NCBI RefSeq assembly: GCF_900100355.1
Contig: NZ_FNFH01000003.1
Location: 1 to 64,000 of the forward strand
Direction of reading: 5' to 3'
Source of the DNA: Microbulbifer yueqingensis
GTDB taxonomy: Bacteria; Pseudomonadota; Gammaproteobacteria; Pseudomonadales; Cellvibrionaceae
DNA length: 64,000 bases
Part shown: positions 6,895 through 14,783 of the stretch, piece after piece
Position numbering within the stretch: position 1 is the stretch's first letter
Layout of the letters: the number at the start of each line of letters is the position of its first letter
Notes under the pieces: model-generated
Databases searched by the model: none
What the model was told of the DNA's origin: nothing
Seen by the model: the letters and a program-made list of their open reading frames with translations, nothing else
Translations under genes and position numbers: made by a program

Positions 6895-6933
6895 AAGAGA
6901 GTTGTATTTCTTAAACCTCAATCAAGGAAGATC

Positions 6934-7260
6934 ATGAGAGTATCGATATTCCCTCTAGTCATTCTCTGCCTGTTCATGGGCTTTACCTTCTGGGTAATGA
7001 CGGGCGCCGAGCAGTCGCTTCTGGCCTTTGGAGCTCAGCTGATATCTAGTCCGGATACCGCCCAGGTTGTTATAGATCTCTACATTCTCGCCGTGTTGGC
7101 TTGTGTTTGGATGTACCAAGACGCAAGAAGTCGCGGGAAAGGAGTGGGCTATGTCATACCATTTTTCCTACTGACAGCTGTATTTGTATCTGCAGGCCCG
7201 CTGCTATATTTGGTGCTGCGTGGTGGACGCGAGCCTGAAGCCGAAGCCAGCAAAGTATAA
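6934..7260 (+). CDS. Cassette gene 14: DUF2834-like membrane protein
   Basis: 108 residues from ATG 6934, with AAGGA nine bases upstream. Three membrane helices. The block VVIDLYILAVLACVWMYQDA followed by RSRGKGVGYVIPFFLLTAVF and a terminal GPLLYLVLRGG resembles the DUF2834 pattern (Asp-Leu in helix 2, a short Arg/Gly turn, Gly-Pro-Leu in helix 3). GC content is higher than in the other cassettes. The role of the family is unknown. Confidence 0.62.
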   Translation: MRVSIFPLVILCLFMGFTFWVMTGAEQSLLAFGAQLISSPDTAQVVIDLYILAVLACVWMYQDARSRGKGVGYVIPFFLLTAVFVSAGPLLYLVLRGGREPEAEASKV

Positions 7261-7331
7261 TCCACCGCATCAGTCGCGGCCGATGACCGCCGGACGCCGC
7301 TGTCGTGGCGCCGCTGTGCTCAGCGTTATGC
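7255..7331 (+). other. attC14: degenerate attC
   Basis: A right core GTTATGC (7325-7331) follows GCTCAGC. The left core is not recognisable (AGTATAATCC at the end of gene 14). GC-rich inverted segments (CGCGGCCGATG, GACGCCGCTG) lie between. Confidence 0.5.
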
Positions 7332-7349
7332 ATCAAGGAGGCATTGAGA

Positions 7350-7748
7350 GTGATTTCACATTTGACATTAGGTACCAATAATCTCGATGCTTCGGTCAAA
7401 TATTATGATCAGATTTTAGGGCTTCTTGACGCTAAGCAAGTGGCAAAAACAAGTGATGTTGTGTTTTATAAATTTCCAAACTCAGACACAAAGCTGGCTA
7501 TTGCTAATCCTTATAATGGCGATTATGCAACATATGGCAATGGTACAATGGTTGCGCTGAAGGTCGCGAGTGAGGAAGCCGTGCGAGATGTTTATCAATT
7601 AGCCATAAGACTAAATTCCAAATGTGAAGGTCCTCCGGGTCCTAGAGGCAATGGAGCTTATTTTGCGGCGTATTTTCGTGATTTAGATGGAAATAAGCTA
7701 GTTGTCTTTCATAGAAATGACGATGAAAATCCATTACGAGCGTATTAA
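7350..7748 (+). CDS. Cassette gene 15a: VOC-family (glyoxalase/dioxygenase fold) protein
   Basis: 132 residues from GTG 7350, nine bases after AAGGAGG; TTG 7344 is too close to it. The domain shows the VOC layout: ISHLTLGTNNLDASVKYYDQ start, YKFPNSDTKLAIANP strand, then AYFAAYFRDLDGNKLVVFHR, where the Asp-Gly-Asn turn and last strand are typical. First-strand His is present (SHLTLG), but the usual Glu of the last strand is Val/Phe-His, so metal binding may be altered. A cytoplasmic enzyme or antibiotic-binding protein is possible. Confidence 0.78.
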   Translation: MISHLTLGTNNLDASVKYYDQILGLLDAKQVAKTSDVVFYKFPNSDTKLAIANPYNGDYATYGNGTMVALKVASEEAVRDVYQLAIRLNSKCEGPPGPRGNGAYFAAYFRDLDGNKLVVFHRNDDENPLRAY

Positions 7749-7784
7749 GAGCGAACGCAAAATACGTGGCTTATTTTAATTTTT

Positions 7785-8081
7785 ATGAAGAAACTAAGTG
7801 CTATACCTGTAATGTTGGCCGCTGTTCTCAGTGTAATTCCTTGGGAATACTGCGTTGCAGGACGTGCAATGGGATTTCCATATCCTTTAGTGTTCCCATC
7901 ACATGACGAAACTGGACTACTCATCTTCGAAATCAGCAAGCAGTCGCATAACATCATCATTAGCCCTTTTTCATTTTTGGGCAACTTAGCGGTTTCGGTA
8001 ATAATTTGCGGTTCATTCATGGCTCTTTATTCTGTTTGGCAGAAATTAAAATGTAACAAGAAAAGGCAGCCGCGCGAATAA
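7785..8081 (+). CDS. Cassette gene 15b: small envelope protein sharing the last cassette
   Basis: 98 residues from ATG 7785. There is no attC between it and gene 15a, 36 bases upstream, so both ride in one cassette. A signal peptide or first helix (IPVMLAAVLSVIPWEYCVAG) and a second helix (LGNLAVSVIICGSFMALYSV) enclose a short external loop. The C-terminus is strongly basic (KLKCNKKRQPRE). The stop codon falls in the attC15 loop. Unknown function. Confidence 0.6.
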   Translation: MKKLSAIPVMLAAVLSVIPWEYCVAGRAMGFPYPLVFPSHDETGLLIFEISKQSHNIIISPFSFLGNLAVSVIICGSFMALYSVWQKLKCNKKRQPRE

Positions 8082-8107
8082 ATGCGCCTCGGCTTTAGGC
8101 GTTAGGT
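8051..8107 (+). other. attC15: terminal short attC (~57 bp)
   Basis: Left core ATGTAAC (8051-8057) and right core GTTAGGT (8101-8107). AGCCGCGCG and GCGCCTCGGCT pair around AATAAAT. No further attC is seen to the right, so this marks the end of the array. Confidence 0.72.
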
Positions 8108-8192
8108 GTAAGACTTATCCACCAACGAACAGTAGATATTCCGTATAGTTGTGAAGATCAACGTAGGGGAATCTAGTATGGGAGATTGATCG

Positions 8193-8624
8193 ATGACTTT
8201 GCCAATATGGATGCTGCTCGGCTTCGCCGCGTGGACCGTGTTCCTGCTGCTGTTTACAGTCGGGGTGTATCGCTGGAGTCGTATCCTTACGGGACGGGTG
8301 CCCATTCGGGAATTCCGGGCCGATCAGGTTGAGGGGGATGACTGGTACCGCCGCTCGATGCGGGCCCACGCGAACTGTGTGGAAAACCTTCCTGTATTTG
8401 GCGCGATTGTGTTTTCCCTGTATGTGAGTGGGGCCGGAGGCTTTCTCGTTGACTGGATTTCGATAATCATTCTGGCCGCGCGCATTCTCCAGTCACTCGT
8501 ACATGTGGGGTTTACCCAGACCAATTCCGTGGTGGCGGTGCGTTTTGCGTTCTTTTTTCTCCAGATTGTCGGTTTCGTGGCACTGATGGTTATGGTTATC
8601 CGCCATGCGGCGTCGGTATCCTGA
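8193..8624 (+). CDS. MAPEG-family membrane protein
   Basis: 143 residues with four membrane helices, starting at ATG 8193 after GGGAGA. The signature RRSMRAHANCVENLPVFGAI (residues 52-71) carries the Arg-Ala-His-x-Asn-x-x-Glu-Asn-x-Pro motif of MAPEG proteins (membrane-associated eicosanoid/glutathione metabolism). It is the first backbone gene beyond the integron. Substrate unknown; bacterial members often have glutathione-transferase-like activity. A second MAPEG gene lies at 21409. Confidence 0.85.
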   Translation: MTLPIWMLLGFAAWTVFLLLFTVGVYRWSRILTGRVPIREFRADQVEGDDWYRRSMRAHANCVENLPVFGAIVFSLYVSGAGGFLVDWISIIILAARILQSLVHVGFTQTNSVVAVRFAFFFLQIVGFVALMVMVIRHAASVS

Positions 8625-8774
8625 TGTATGGCAGCTTTCTCTACCGGGGAGACCTAGCGCGGCCGTCCAGGCAGAGGCGCCATAGACGCGGATTGTTATC
8701 TAGACTCTCTGGGGTTTGAAACAGTTATGAGTTAAGAGGGTCCTAGGGCAGGCCGGGGATGGCAGGATAGCAAT

Positions 8775-9410
8775 ATGGACGAAAGTTCCTCTCCAAGGGA
8801 GGGTTCGCGCCTGGTTCTGGCCCTGGCATACATCGCCTTGGCGGCCTGCGTGCTGGTGGTTCTCTCTGACGTGATCGGCTGGCTGGTGGTGGACCGTCAC
8901 AACCCAATTACCGAGACGATCAGCACCCTGGCCATCGGGAAATATGCCTGGATCCAGGACCTCGGCCTGGACATCTTCGGAGTTGGACTGATTGCCGCCG
9001 CGATCGCGCTGCTGCGCTGGGATTTCGGCGGTTGGCGTCGATGGGTCTCAGCTGCACTGTTACTGTTGATCGCCGGCGTTATTTTTGTGATCTCTGAATA
9101 CAACCAGTATCGCGGTTATGACGATTTTGGCGGCAAGGTGCACCGGGCATGTTCCTTTAGCCTTTATGCCCTGGTCTTCCTGTTGGCTATTTTCCTGGCG
9201 TTCGAGCTGCGAGAAATCGGCCGCAGGTATTTCCTGTTCAGCCTTAGCTTCGCCGGCCTGTGGCTGGTCGGCGGGCCCCTGTTTATGTTTCTGGTGCCGA
9301 CCACTGTGGATGGGGCGGTGGAGCGACTGCTGGGGCTTGCCTTTGTCTCCTGGGTGGCAATGCTCGCCTGGCTGTTGCTGCTTATCGGCCGCGGCGGAGA
9401 CGGTAGGTAA
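8775..9410 (+). CDS. DUF998 membrane protein
   Basis: 211 residues with six predicted membrane helices. The motif HNPITETISTLAIGKYAWIQ after the first helix is characteristic of DUF998 proteins. ATG 8775 follows AGGATAG. It stands alone between the MAPEG gene and the convergent RND pump. Function of the family is unknown. Confidence 0.8.
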   Translation: MDESSSPREGSRLVLALAYIALAACVLVVLSDVIGWLVVDRHNPITETISTLAIGKYAWIQDLGLDIFGVGLIAAAIALLRWDFGGWRRWVSAALLLLIAGVIFVISEYNQYRGYDDFGGKVHRACSFSLYALVFLLAIFLAFELREIGRRYFLFSLSFAGLWLVGGPLFMFLVPTTVDGAVERLLGLAFVSWVAMLAWLLLLIGRGGDGR

Positions 9411-9448
9411 AAGCCGAGCGCCTGCGTCCTCCGCTCTCGCAGCAATGT

Positions 9449-12400
9449 TCAGCCGTGCGATTCCGCACTCGCTCCCGCTCCCGCCCGGCGCCACTTCAGC
9501 ACTATCACCGTCAACGCCGGCAACATGGTCAGTGTCACCAGCGTCGCCCCGATAATTCCCCCCATCACAATCACGCCCACCCCCCGGTAGAGCTCCGTGC
9601 CCGCACCGGGCAGGAACACCAGCGGCGCCAGCCCGCAGACAGTGGTGATACTGGAAATGGCGATGGGCCGCAGCCGCGAACTCACGGCTTCTTCCACGGC
9701 GGCTACCGCTTCCATGCCGTCCTCGCGCACATTGTCGATTGCCCGGTGCACGATCAGGATGGGGTTGTTGACGACGGTGCCCATCAGGATCAGGAAGCCC
9801 AGCATCGAGATCATGTCGAAGGGCTGGTGGAAGCCCTCCAAGCCCATCCCCCGCAGGGTGGCGCCCACCAGGTTGAGCAGTGCCAGCCCGGCAATGCCGC
9901 CGGCGATGCCCAGCGGGATGGTGGTCATGATCAGCAGTGGATAGCCCCAATGGGAGAAGATGGCGACCATCAGCAGGTAGACGATCAGCAGGGCCACTAC
10001 GTAGTTGCTGCCCAGCGCGGCACGGGTGGCATCCAGCTGGTCGGCGGCGCCGGAGATGGTCAGGCTCACGCCGGCGGGCACCTGGCCGGTGTCGCGCAGG
10101 TGTTGCACCAGCTGTGTCTTGACCCGCTCGACCCCGGTTTCCAGGGCCACCGAGCGCGGCGGGATGATATTCAGGGTCACCGTGCGGCGGCCGTCCACGC
10201 GGCGGACTGTGGCGGTGTCCACGGTCTCCCGCACTTCGGCCAGTTCCGACAGCGGCAGTACCTGGCCTATCGGGGTGTAGACGAACAGCTGCTCCAGGGT
10301 ATCTACCGTGGCTGCCGGTCCCTCGCGGTTGTAGAGGTACATGTCGATCTTGTCGTCGTCCAGGAAGAACTCATTGACGAAGGCACCGTCGGTAAGCGCG
10401 GCCACGGTAAAGCCGATATCCACCGCGCTCATGCCCACCTCGGCGGCGCGGTCCCAGCGGGGGCGCACCTGCAGCAGGGGCTGCGACAGTGAGAGGCTGG
10501 AAGGGCGGGTCTGGATGCTTGGGTCTTCGAAAATTTCCTCGGCGCGGTCGTAGGCGGCGCGGGCCACCTGGTAGAGGTCCGCCAGGTTGGGCCCGGAGAT
10601 ATCCAGGTTGACGCTGCGGGTGCCGCCGTCATTGCTGCTGATAATTGAGCCGCGCGCGGCGAAGGCGCGCATGCCGGGATAGCTCTCGTACTTGCGTACG
10701 ATGGCTGCCATCAGCTCGTCGATATGCGCCGGGTCCTTGCTCTCGGAGATAATGCGCAGGCTCTGGGGCGAGACGCGCAGGTTGAGGTACTTCATCGCCG
10801 GCACCTCGGTTTCGCCGCGCTCGAAGGCCTCCGGTTGGTCCTCCACGAATGGCAGGAAGTACGCCTGGATCTCGTCCGCAATGCGCTCCATGGTCTCGAG
10901 GTTGTAGCCCGGCGGGGCATTCATGGTGGCGAAGGTCTTGGCCTCCTCGCCCTCGGGCAGGTATTCGGCGGGTGGTGTGAGAAGCAGGGCAATGGCCAGG
11001 CTCAGTGCCACGGTGATGCCGATGCAGTAGAGGCGTCGCGCCGGAGTCGAAATCAGCCAGCTGATACGGTCCAGTACGCCATTACGCAGCCGGCTGTGGG
11101 CGATGGCCCCGCTGGTGGATCCCTTGAATTTCAGTCGCGCGCTGGCGGTGGGAATCACGGTGATGGCCACCAGCATCGACATCAGGATAGAGGCGGAAAC
11201 CGCGATGGCAATATCGGAGTAGAGCTGTCCAGCTTCCTCGACGATAAACACCACCGGCAGGAATACCATTACCGTGGTGAGGGTGGATGCGAGCACCGCC
11301 GGCCACACCCGCTGCACCCCCGCGACGGCGGCCTGCAGGCGGTTGAGTCCGCGGCGGCGCTCCAGCTCGATGCTCTCCAGCACGACGATACTATTGTCGA
11401 GCGTCATGCCGATGGCAAAGGCCACCCCGGCGAGGGAAATCACATTGATGGTGCGCCCGGCCACCAGCAGGCCGATGAAGGCGGCGATGGTACAGATGGG
11501 AATGCCCACGACTCCCAGGGCGGTAGCACGTACGGAGCGCAGGAACAGGTACATGATGGCGGTGGCCAGCAGGGCACCGATGGCCAGGTTCTTCCACACA
11601 TTAAGTATTGATGCCTGCACATAGACCACGTCATCGGCGGTCAGCTCCAGCACCATACCGGCGGGTTCCAGGATTTCAGCGTTGATGCGCTCGACCTCCC
11701 GCATCATGGCCCGCTTGATGGCGATGACGTTGGAACCACTCTCACGCCTCACTGCCAGGGTGATTACCGGTCGGCCGTTTACATAGGAGTTGCTGCGGAT
11801 CTTGAAGTGGTCGAGCTGCACCCCGGCCACATCGCCGAGACGCACGATGCCGTCGCCGTCGCGCCGCAGTATCAGGCCGCGCAGCTCTTCGAGGTCATCG
11901 AAACGGCCCAAGGTGCGCAGCAGGTAGCGGCGCTTGCCGCTCTCCACCTCGCCACCCGAAATGTCCCGGTTGCGCTCGGCGATGGCCGCGCGCACGTCGC
12001 CCAGGGTCAGGTTGCGCTGGGTCAGCCGCTCGGGAAACAGGCGAATCTGTATCTGCCGCTCGGCGCCGCCCCACACGTCCACCTGGGCCACGCCGGGCAC
12101 GCCGGACATGCGCGGACGTACATTGTCCTCGATATAGTCCCGCATCATGTCCATATCCAGCTTGCGGGGATTGCCGGGCAGTGGCGAGACACGGAAGTAC
12201 ATGAAGGAATTGGATGAGAAGGAGGTGGCGTAAACCTGGGGCTCGTCCACATTCTCCGGGTAGGAGGGCACCTGGGTAAGCGCGTTGTTGACCCGGATCA
12301 GGGTCTCGGTGATATCCACCCCGAACGGGAATTCCAGTTCGATTTCCGCCGAGCCCAGGTTGGCGGTGGAGCGCAGCTCCTGCAGGTAGGGAATATTGCG

Positions 12401-12607
12401 CAGGTATTCCTCCTGCTCGATGAGGATCTCCTTTTCGATGTCCTGCGGTGTCGTGCCGGCCCAGCGCGTGACGATGGTGACGGTGCGCACTTCCAGGTCG
12501 GGGATCATCTGCACCGGCACCCGTAGCGCGGCGACGATGCCGAGGATGGTGACAATCAGCACGCTGACCGTAACCAGGATACCGTTGCGGATAATGCCCT
12601 CGAACAC
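9449..12607 (-). CDS. RND efflux transporter permease subunit
   Basis: 1052 residues with the standard RND architecture: helix 1 (residues 9-29), a large periplasmic porter domain, helices 2-6 around 340-490, a second porter domain and helices 8-12 at the end. It should pump small molecules out of the inner membrane or periplasm, driven by protons, together with the adaptor encoded just upstream (three-base gap). In helix 4 the sequence is GMTLDNSIVVLE (Asp404, Asn405), where AcrB has Asp407-Asp408. In helix 10 it is GTVVNNPILIVH (Asn947-948), where AcrB has Lys940. The proton relay is thus atypical. No outer-membrane channel gene is adjacent. Confidence 0.95.
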   Translation of the reverse strand: MFEGIIRNGILVTVSVLIVTILGIVAALRVPVQMIPDLEVRTVTIVTRWAGTTPQDIEKEILIEQEEYLRNIPYLQELRSTANLGSAEIELEFPFGVDITETLIRVNNALTQVPSYPENVDEPQVYATSFSSNSFMYFRVSPLPGNPRKLDMDMMRDYIEDNVRPRMSGVPGVAQVDVWGGAERQIQIRLFPERLTQRNLTLGDVRAAIAERNRDISGGEVESGKRRYLLRTLGRFDDLEELRGLILRRDGDGIVRLGDVAGVQLDHFKIRSNSYVNGRPVITLAVRRESGSNVIAIKRAMMREVERINAEILEPAGMVLELTADDVVYVQASILNVWKNLAIGALLATAIMYLFLRSVRATALGVVGIPICTIAAFIGLLVAGRTINVISLAGVAFAIGMTLDNSIVVLESIELERRRGLNRLQAAVAGVQRVWPAVLASTLTTVMVFLPVVFIVEEAGQLYSDIAIAVSASILMSMLVAITVIPTASARLKFKGSTSGAIAHSRLRNGVLDRISWLISTPARRLYCIGITVALSLAIALLLTPPAEYLPEGEEAKTFATMNAPPGYNLETMERIADEIQAYFLPFVEDQPEAFERGETEVPAMKYLNLRVSPQSLRIISESKDPAHIDELMAAIVRKYESYPGMRAFAARGSIISSNDGGTRSVNLDISGPNLADLYQVARAAYDRAEEIFEDPSIQTRPSSLSLSQPLLQVRPRWDRAAEVGMSAVDIGFTVAALTDGAFVNEFFLDDDKIDMYLYNREGPAATVDTLEQLFVYTPIGQVLPLSELAEVRETVDTATVRRVDGRRTVTLNIIPPRSVALETGVERVKTQLVQHLRDTGQVPAGVSLTISGAADQLDATRAALGSNYVVALLIVYLLMVAIFSHWGYPLLIMTTIPLGIAGGIAGLALLNLVGATLRGMGLEGFHQPFDMISMLGFLILMGTVVNNPILIVHRAIDNVREDGMEAVAAVEEAVSSRLRPIAISSITTVCGLAPLVFLPGAGTELYRGVGVIVMGGIIGATLVTLTMLPALTVIVLKWRRAGAGASAESHG

Positions 12608-12610
12608 GGC

Positions 12611-13729
12611 TTAGCCATCCCCCGCTGTAGCCGCCTGGCGCACCAGCACGCGCTGTCCCTCCTGCAGGCTCTCGTTGCCCCGGGTGATCACTACCTGTCC
12701 GGGACTGAGCCCGGAGCGAATCTCCACCAGGCCGTCGAACCCCAGCCCCGTTGTCACCAGTTTCTCGGTGACGCTGGCGGGCTTGTCCCAGCCGCCGAAG
12801 TCCGTAGCTACCCACACGGTAATGCGTCCATCCGGGTAGCGGGTGAGGGCGTCCCGGGGAATGGCCACCGCCTGGCGCTCGGTGCCCAGGCGCAGTTGCG
12901 CCGATACCGACATGCCGGGGATCAGCGCCGGCTGGCCCTCGTCAACGATCTCGGTGCGCAGAACGAAGGTGCGGGCGCCGCTGCCGCTCAGGGGCACCTT
13001 GCGCAGCATGGTGGCTCGATAGGTGCGATCGTCACCGGTGTCGAATGCCAGCCGCAGCGGCGTTTGCTCGCCGATGCGCGCGTAGTAGCGCTGCGGTACC
13101 TGCAGGTCCGCGTACAGGTGTTCCGTCGAGACCACCTCGAACAGCTCCGTGCCCGGTTCCACCCACTCGCCCACCTCCGCCAGCTTGCGGCTGACAATGC
13201 CGGTGAAGGGGGCGTTGACCTGGTGGCGACGCAGCAGCGCCGTCTGTCGGCGGGCCTCGATTTCAGCCGCACGCAGTTCCGCCTGCGCCACCTGGGCCTG
13301 GGAGGTCAGCGTCTCCACGTCGCTTTCGGCAATGTAGTTATCCCCCAGCAGCGCCTGCGCCTCGCCGAGCCGGCGGCGCGCATCCGCGAGCAGCGTGCGG
13401 CGACGTTCAACATCCGCCAGGGCGGCGTCGCGGGCGATGCTATTCAGTTCCCGGTCCAGTTCCAGCAGCGGCTCGCCGGACCGGATGCGGTGGCCGAGAT
13501 CCGCGTGGACTTTGCTGACGAGGCCGGCAACTTCGGTGGAAATTAGCGCCAGGCGCGGCGGTGTGAGGGTGCCGTTGACCGGGATGGATTCAACAATGGG
13601 GCGCGAGCGGGCGGCAATGGCCTCGACGGCGATCGGCCCCGCCTCCTGGGCCTGGGCCATCCACATCGTGGCGATTCCCGCCAGGGCTGACAACAGAAGG
13701 TGGAAACTCTTGGCCCGACGGTGGCGCAT
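12611..13729 (-). CDS. RND efflux periplasmic adaptor subunit (membrane fusion protein)
   Basis: About 372 residues. I prefer ATG 13729, with GGGGGAG upstream, over GTG 13741 in the same frame. A signal sequence ends near MAQAQ. The body has the HlyD/AcrA layout: barrel-lipoyl half (RPIVESIPVNGTLTPPRLAL, DLGHRIRSGEPLLELDRE), a coiled-coil hairpin (about residues 90-170), the second lipoyl half (NAPFTGIVSRKLAEVGEWVE) and a membrane-proximal domain. It links the permease to an outer-membrane factor encoded elsewhere. It heads the two-gene operon. Confidence 0.95.
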   Translation of the reverse strand: MRHRRAKSFHLLLSALAGIATMWMAQAQEAGPIAVEAIAARSRPIVESIPVNGTLTPPRLALISTEVAGLVSKVHADLGHRIRSGEPLLELDRELNSIARDAALADVERRRTLLADARRRLGEAQALLGDNYIAESDVETLTSQAQVAQAELRAAEIEARRQTALLRRHQVNAPFTGIVSRKLAEVGEWVEPGTELFEVVSTEHLYADLQVPQRYYARIGEQTPLRLAFDTGDDRTYRATMLRKVPLSGSGARTFVLRTEIVDEGQPALIPGMSVSAQLRLGTERQAVAIPRDALTRYPDGRITVWVATDFGGWDKPASVTEKLVTTGLGFDGLVEIRSGLSPGQVVITRGNESLQEGQRVLVRQAATAGDG

Positions 13730-13761
13730 AAGGCGAAGCACTCCCCCTCTTAGCTGTTATC

Positions 13762-13800
13762 GGGTCGGCGGACGGACCCCTAAGGATAGTCCACCGACCC
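13762..13800. repeat. Inverted repeat between pump operon and SDR gene
   Basis: GGGTCGGCGGAC (13762-13773) pairs with GTCCACCGACCC (13789-13800) with one mismatch. No T tract follows on either strand, so it may be a processing or regulatory hairpin rather than a classical terminator. Confidence 0.5.
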
Positions 13801-13820
13801 AGGGGGCGGCTCAGGGCTGC

Positions 13821-14504
13821 TCAGGGCGGCGAGTGGTCCCGGGGACTCGTATCGGCGGAGGGGGAGGGGAATACCTGGTCGAGGGTGAAGGTCTCGACGG
13901 CCGCGCCGGGGGATAGCGCCACCTCAAGCATTTTTGTCGCCACCTGCTCGCCGCGGATGGGACGGTAGCGACGCAGGCCCGGCAGCCGGCACAGGGCCGG
14001 CAGGACCGCGGCCGCCAGCTGTTCGCCTACCCGCAAATGGTCACGCTCGCCCAGCAGCAGTGACGGCCGGAAGATGCTGACCCGTGGGAAACCCAGCTGT
14101 AGCACGCATTGCTCCAGCTCCCCTTTCATCTGCAGGTAGCCGCTGCGGCTGTCAGGGTTGGCGCCGCTCGAGGATACCAGCAGGTAGTGGGCCACGCCGT
14201 TTTTCGCTGCCAGTGCGGCTGCCTGTAGCTGGTAATCGAGGTCCACCCGGCGTTGCGCCTCCAATGAGCCCGCTTTCCTGCGGGTGGTGCCCAGGCAGGA
14301 AAACAGCAGGTCGCCGGTAAAGAGGTTCGCATGATCCCCAAGCCGCCCGAAGTCCACCACCTGATTGCGGACCTTGCCAGATTCGTGAGGAGCAGGGCGG
14401 CGGGTGAGGGTGGTCACGGACTCGATGGATTCGCTGCCGGCGAGATCGTCGACCAGGGCACTGCCCACCAGGCCGGTGGCGCCGATGACGATGGCGGTGG
14501 TCAT
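13821..14504 (-). CDS. NAD(P)-binding atypical short-chain dehydrogenase
   Basis: 227 residues. It opens with a Rossmann nucleotide loop GATGLVGSALVDDL (residues 8-21), has FSCLGTTRRKAGS in the middle and LLVSSSGANPDSRSGYLQMK, where Tyr-x-x-x-Lys provides the SDR pair. This resembles the HTATIP2/NmrA-like oxidoreductases. Substrate unknown. Single gene, same strand as the pump, with 90 bases between. Confidence 0.85.
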   Translation of the reverse strand: MTTAIVIGATGLVGSALVDDLAGSESIESVTTLTRRPAPHESGKVRNQVVDFGRLGDHANLFTGDLLFSCLGTTRRKAGSLEAQRRVDLDYQLQAAALAAKNGVAHYLLVSSSGANPDSRSGYLQMKGELEQCVLQLGFPRVSIFRPSLLLGERDHLRVGEQLAAAVLPALCRLPGLRRYRPIRGEQVATKMLEVALSPGAAVETFTLDQVFPSPSADTSPRDHSPP

Positions 14505-14783
14505 GGGATATTCACCTCAGGGAACTCACGCCTCAAGCGTATATAACGGTGATCTCGCCCGCATCAGCGAGTTCAAAAATGGTAATGACGGTGACCAGGG
14601 TAAGCCACAAGGAGGAAGAAGAGCCGGCAAGTAAAGAGATGTAACTGGACAAGATGGAACTGGACAAGTTGAGTGGCCTCCCGGGTTAACGCGATCCAGC
14701 GAAAGTCGGTCGAGAATAACGCGCTTTTATTTCCTTTTTCCACCATGGTGGAGTGGAAGGCGCTCGAGCGACCCCGCTGCCGA

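Larger units (their letters stand above)
1..8107 (+). mobile_element. Sedentary chromosomal integron cassette array (distal part, no integrase in window)
   Basis: Small AT-rich genes all read on the plus strand. Each is followed by an imperfect palindrome that starts with a (R)YYYAAC-like core, usually TAACAA, and ends with GCGTTA followed by purines, which is the layout of integron attC sites and resembles Vibrio VCR repeats. Fifteen such sites are seen, and stop codons commonly overlap the first core. Base composition changes sharply to GC-rich after 8107. Since attC lies 3' of each gene, attI and intI should lie left of position 1 and this is the old end of the array. No recombinase gene is in the window. 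Approximate cassette boundaries (between G and TT of the right core) are 557, 961, 1549, 2069, 2672, 3468, 4011, 4381, 4913, 5503, 5869, 6486, 7325 and 8101. Confidence 0.93.

Noticed and set aside
1-8107. Reading the regular palindromes as a CRISPR array or as rho-independent terminators
   Set aside because: Spacers are coding, repeats vary in length from 49 to 144 bases, and the conserved parts are integron core heptamers. No T tracts follow.
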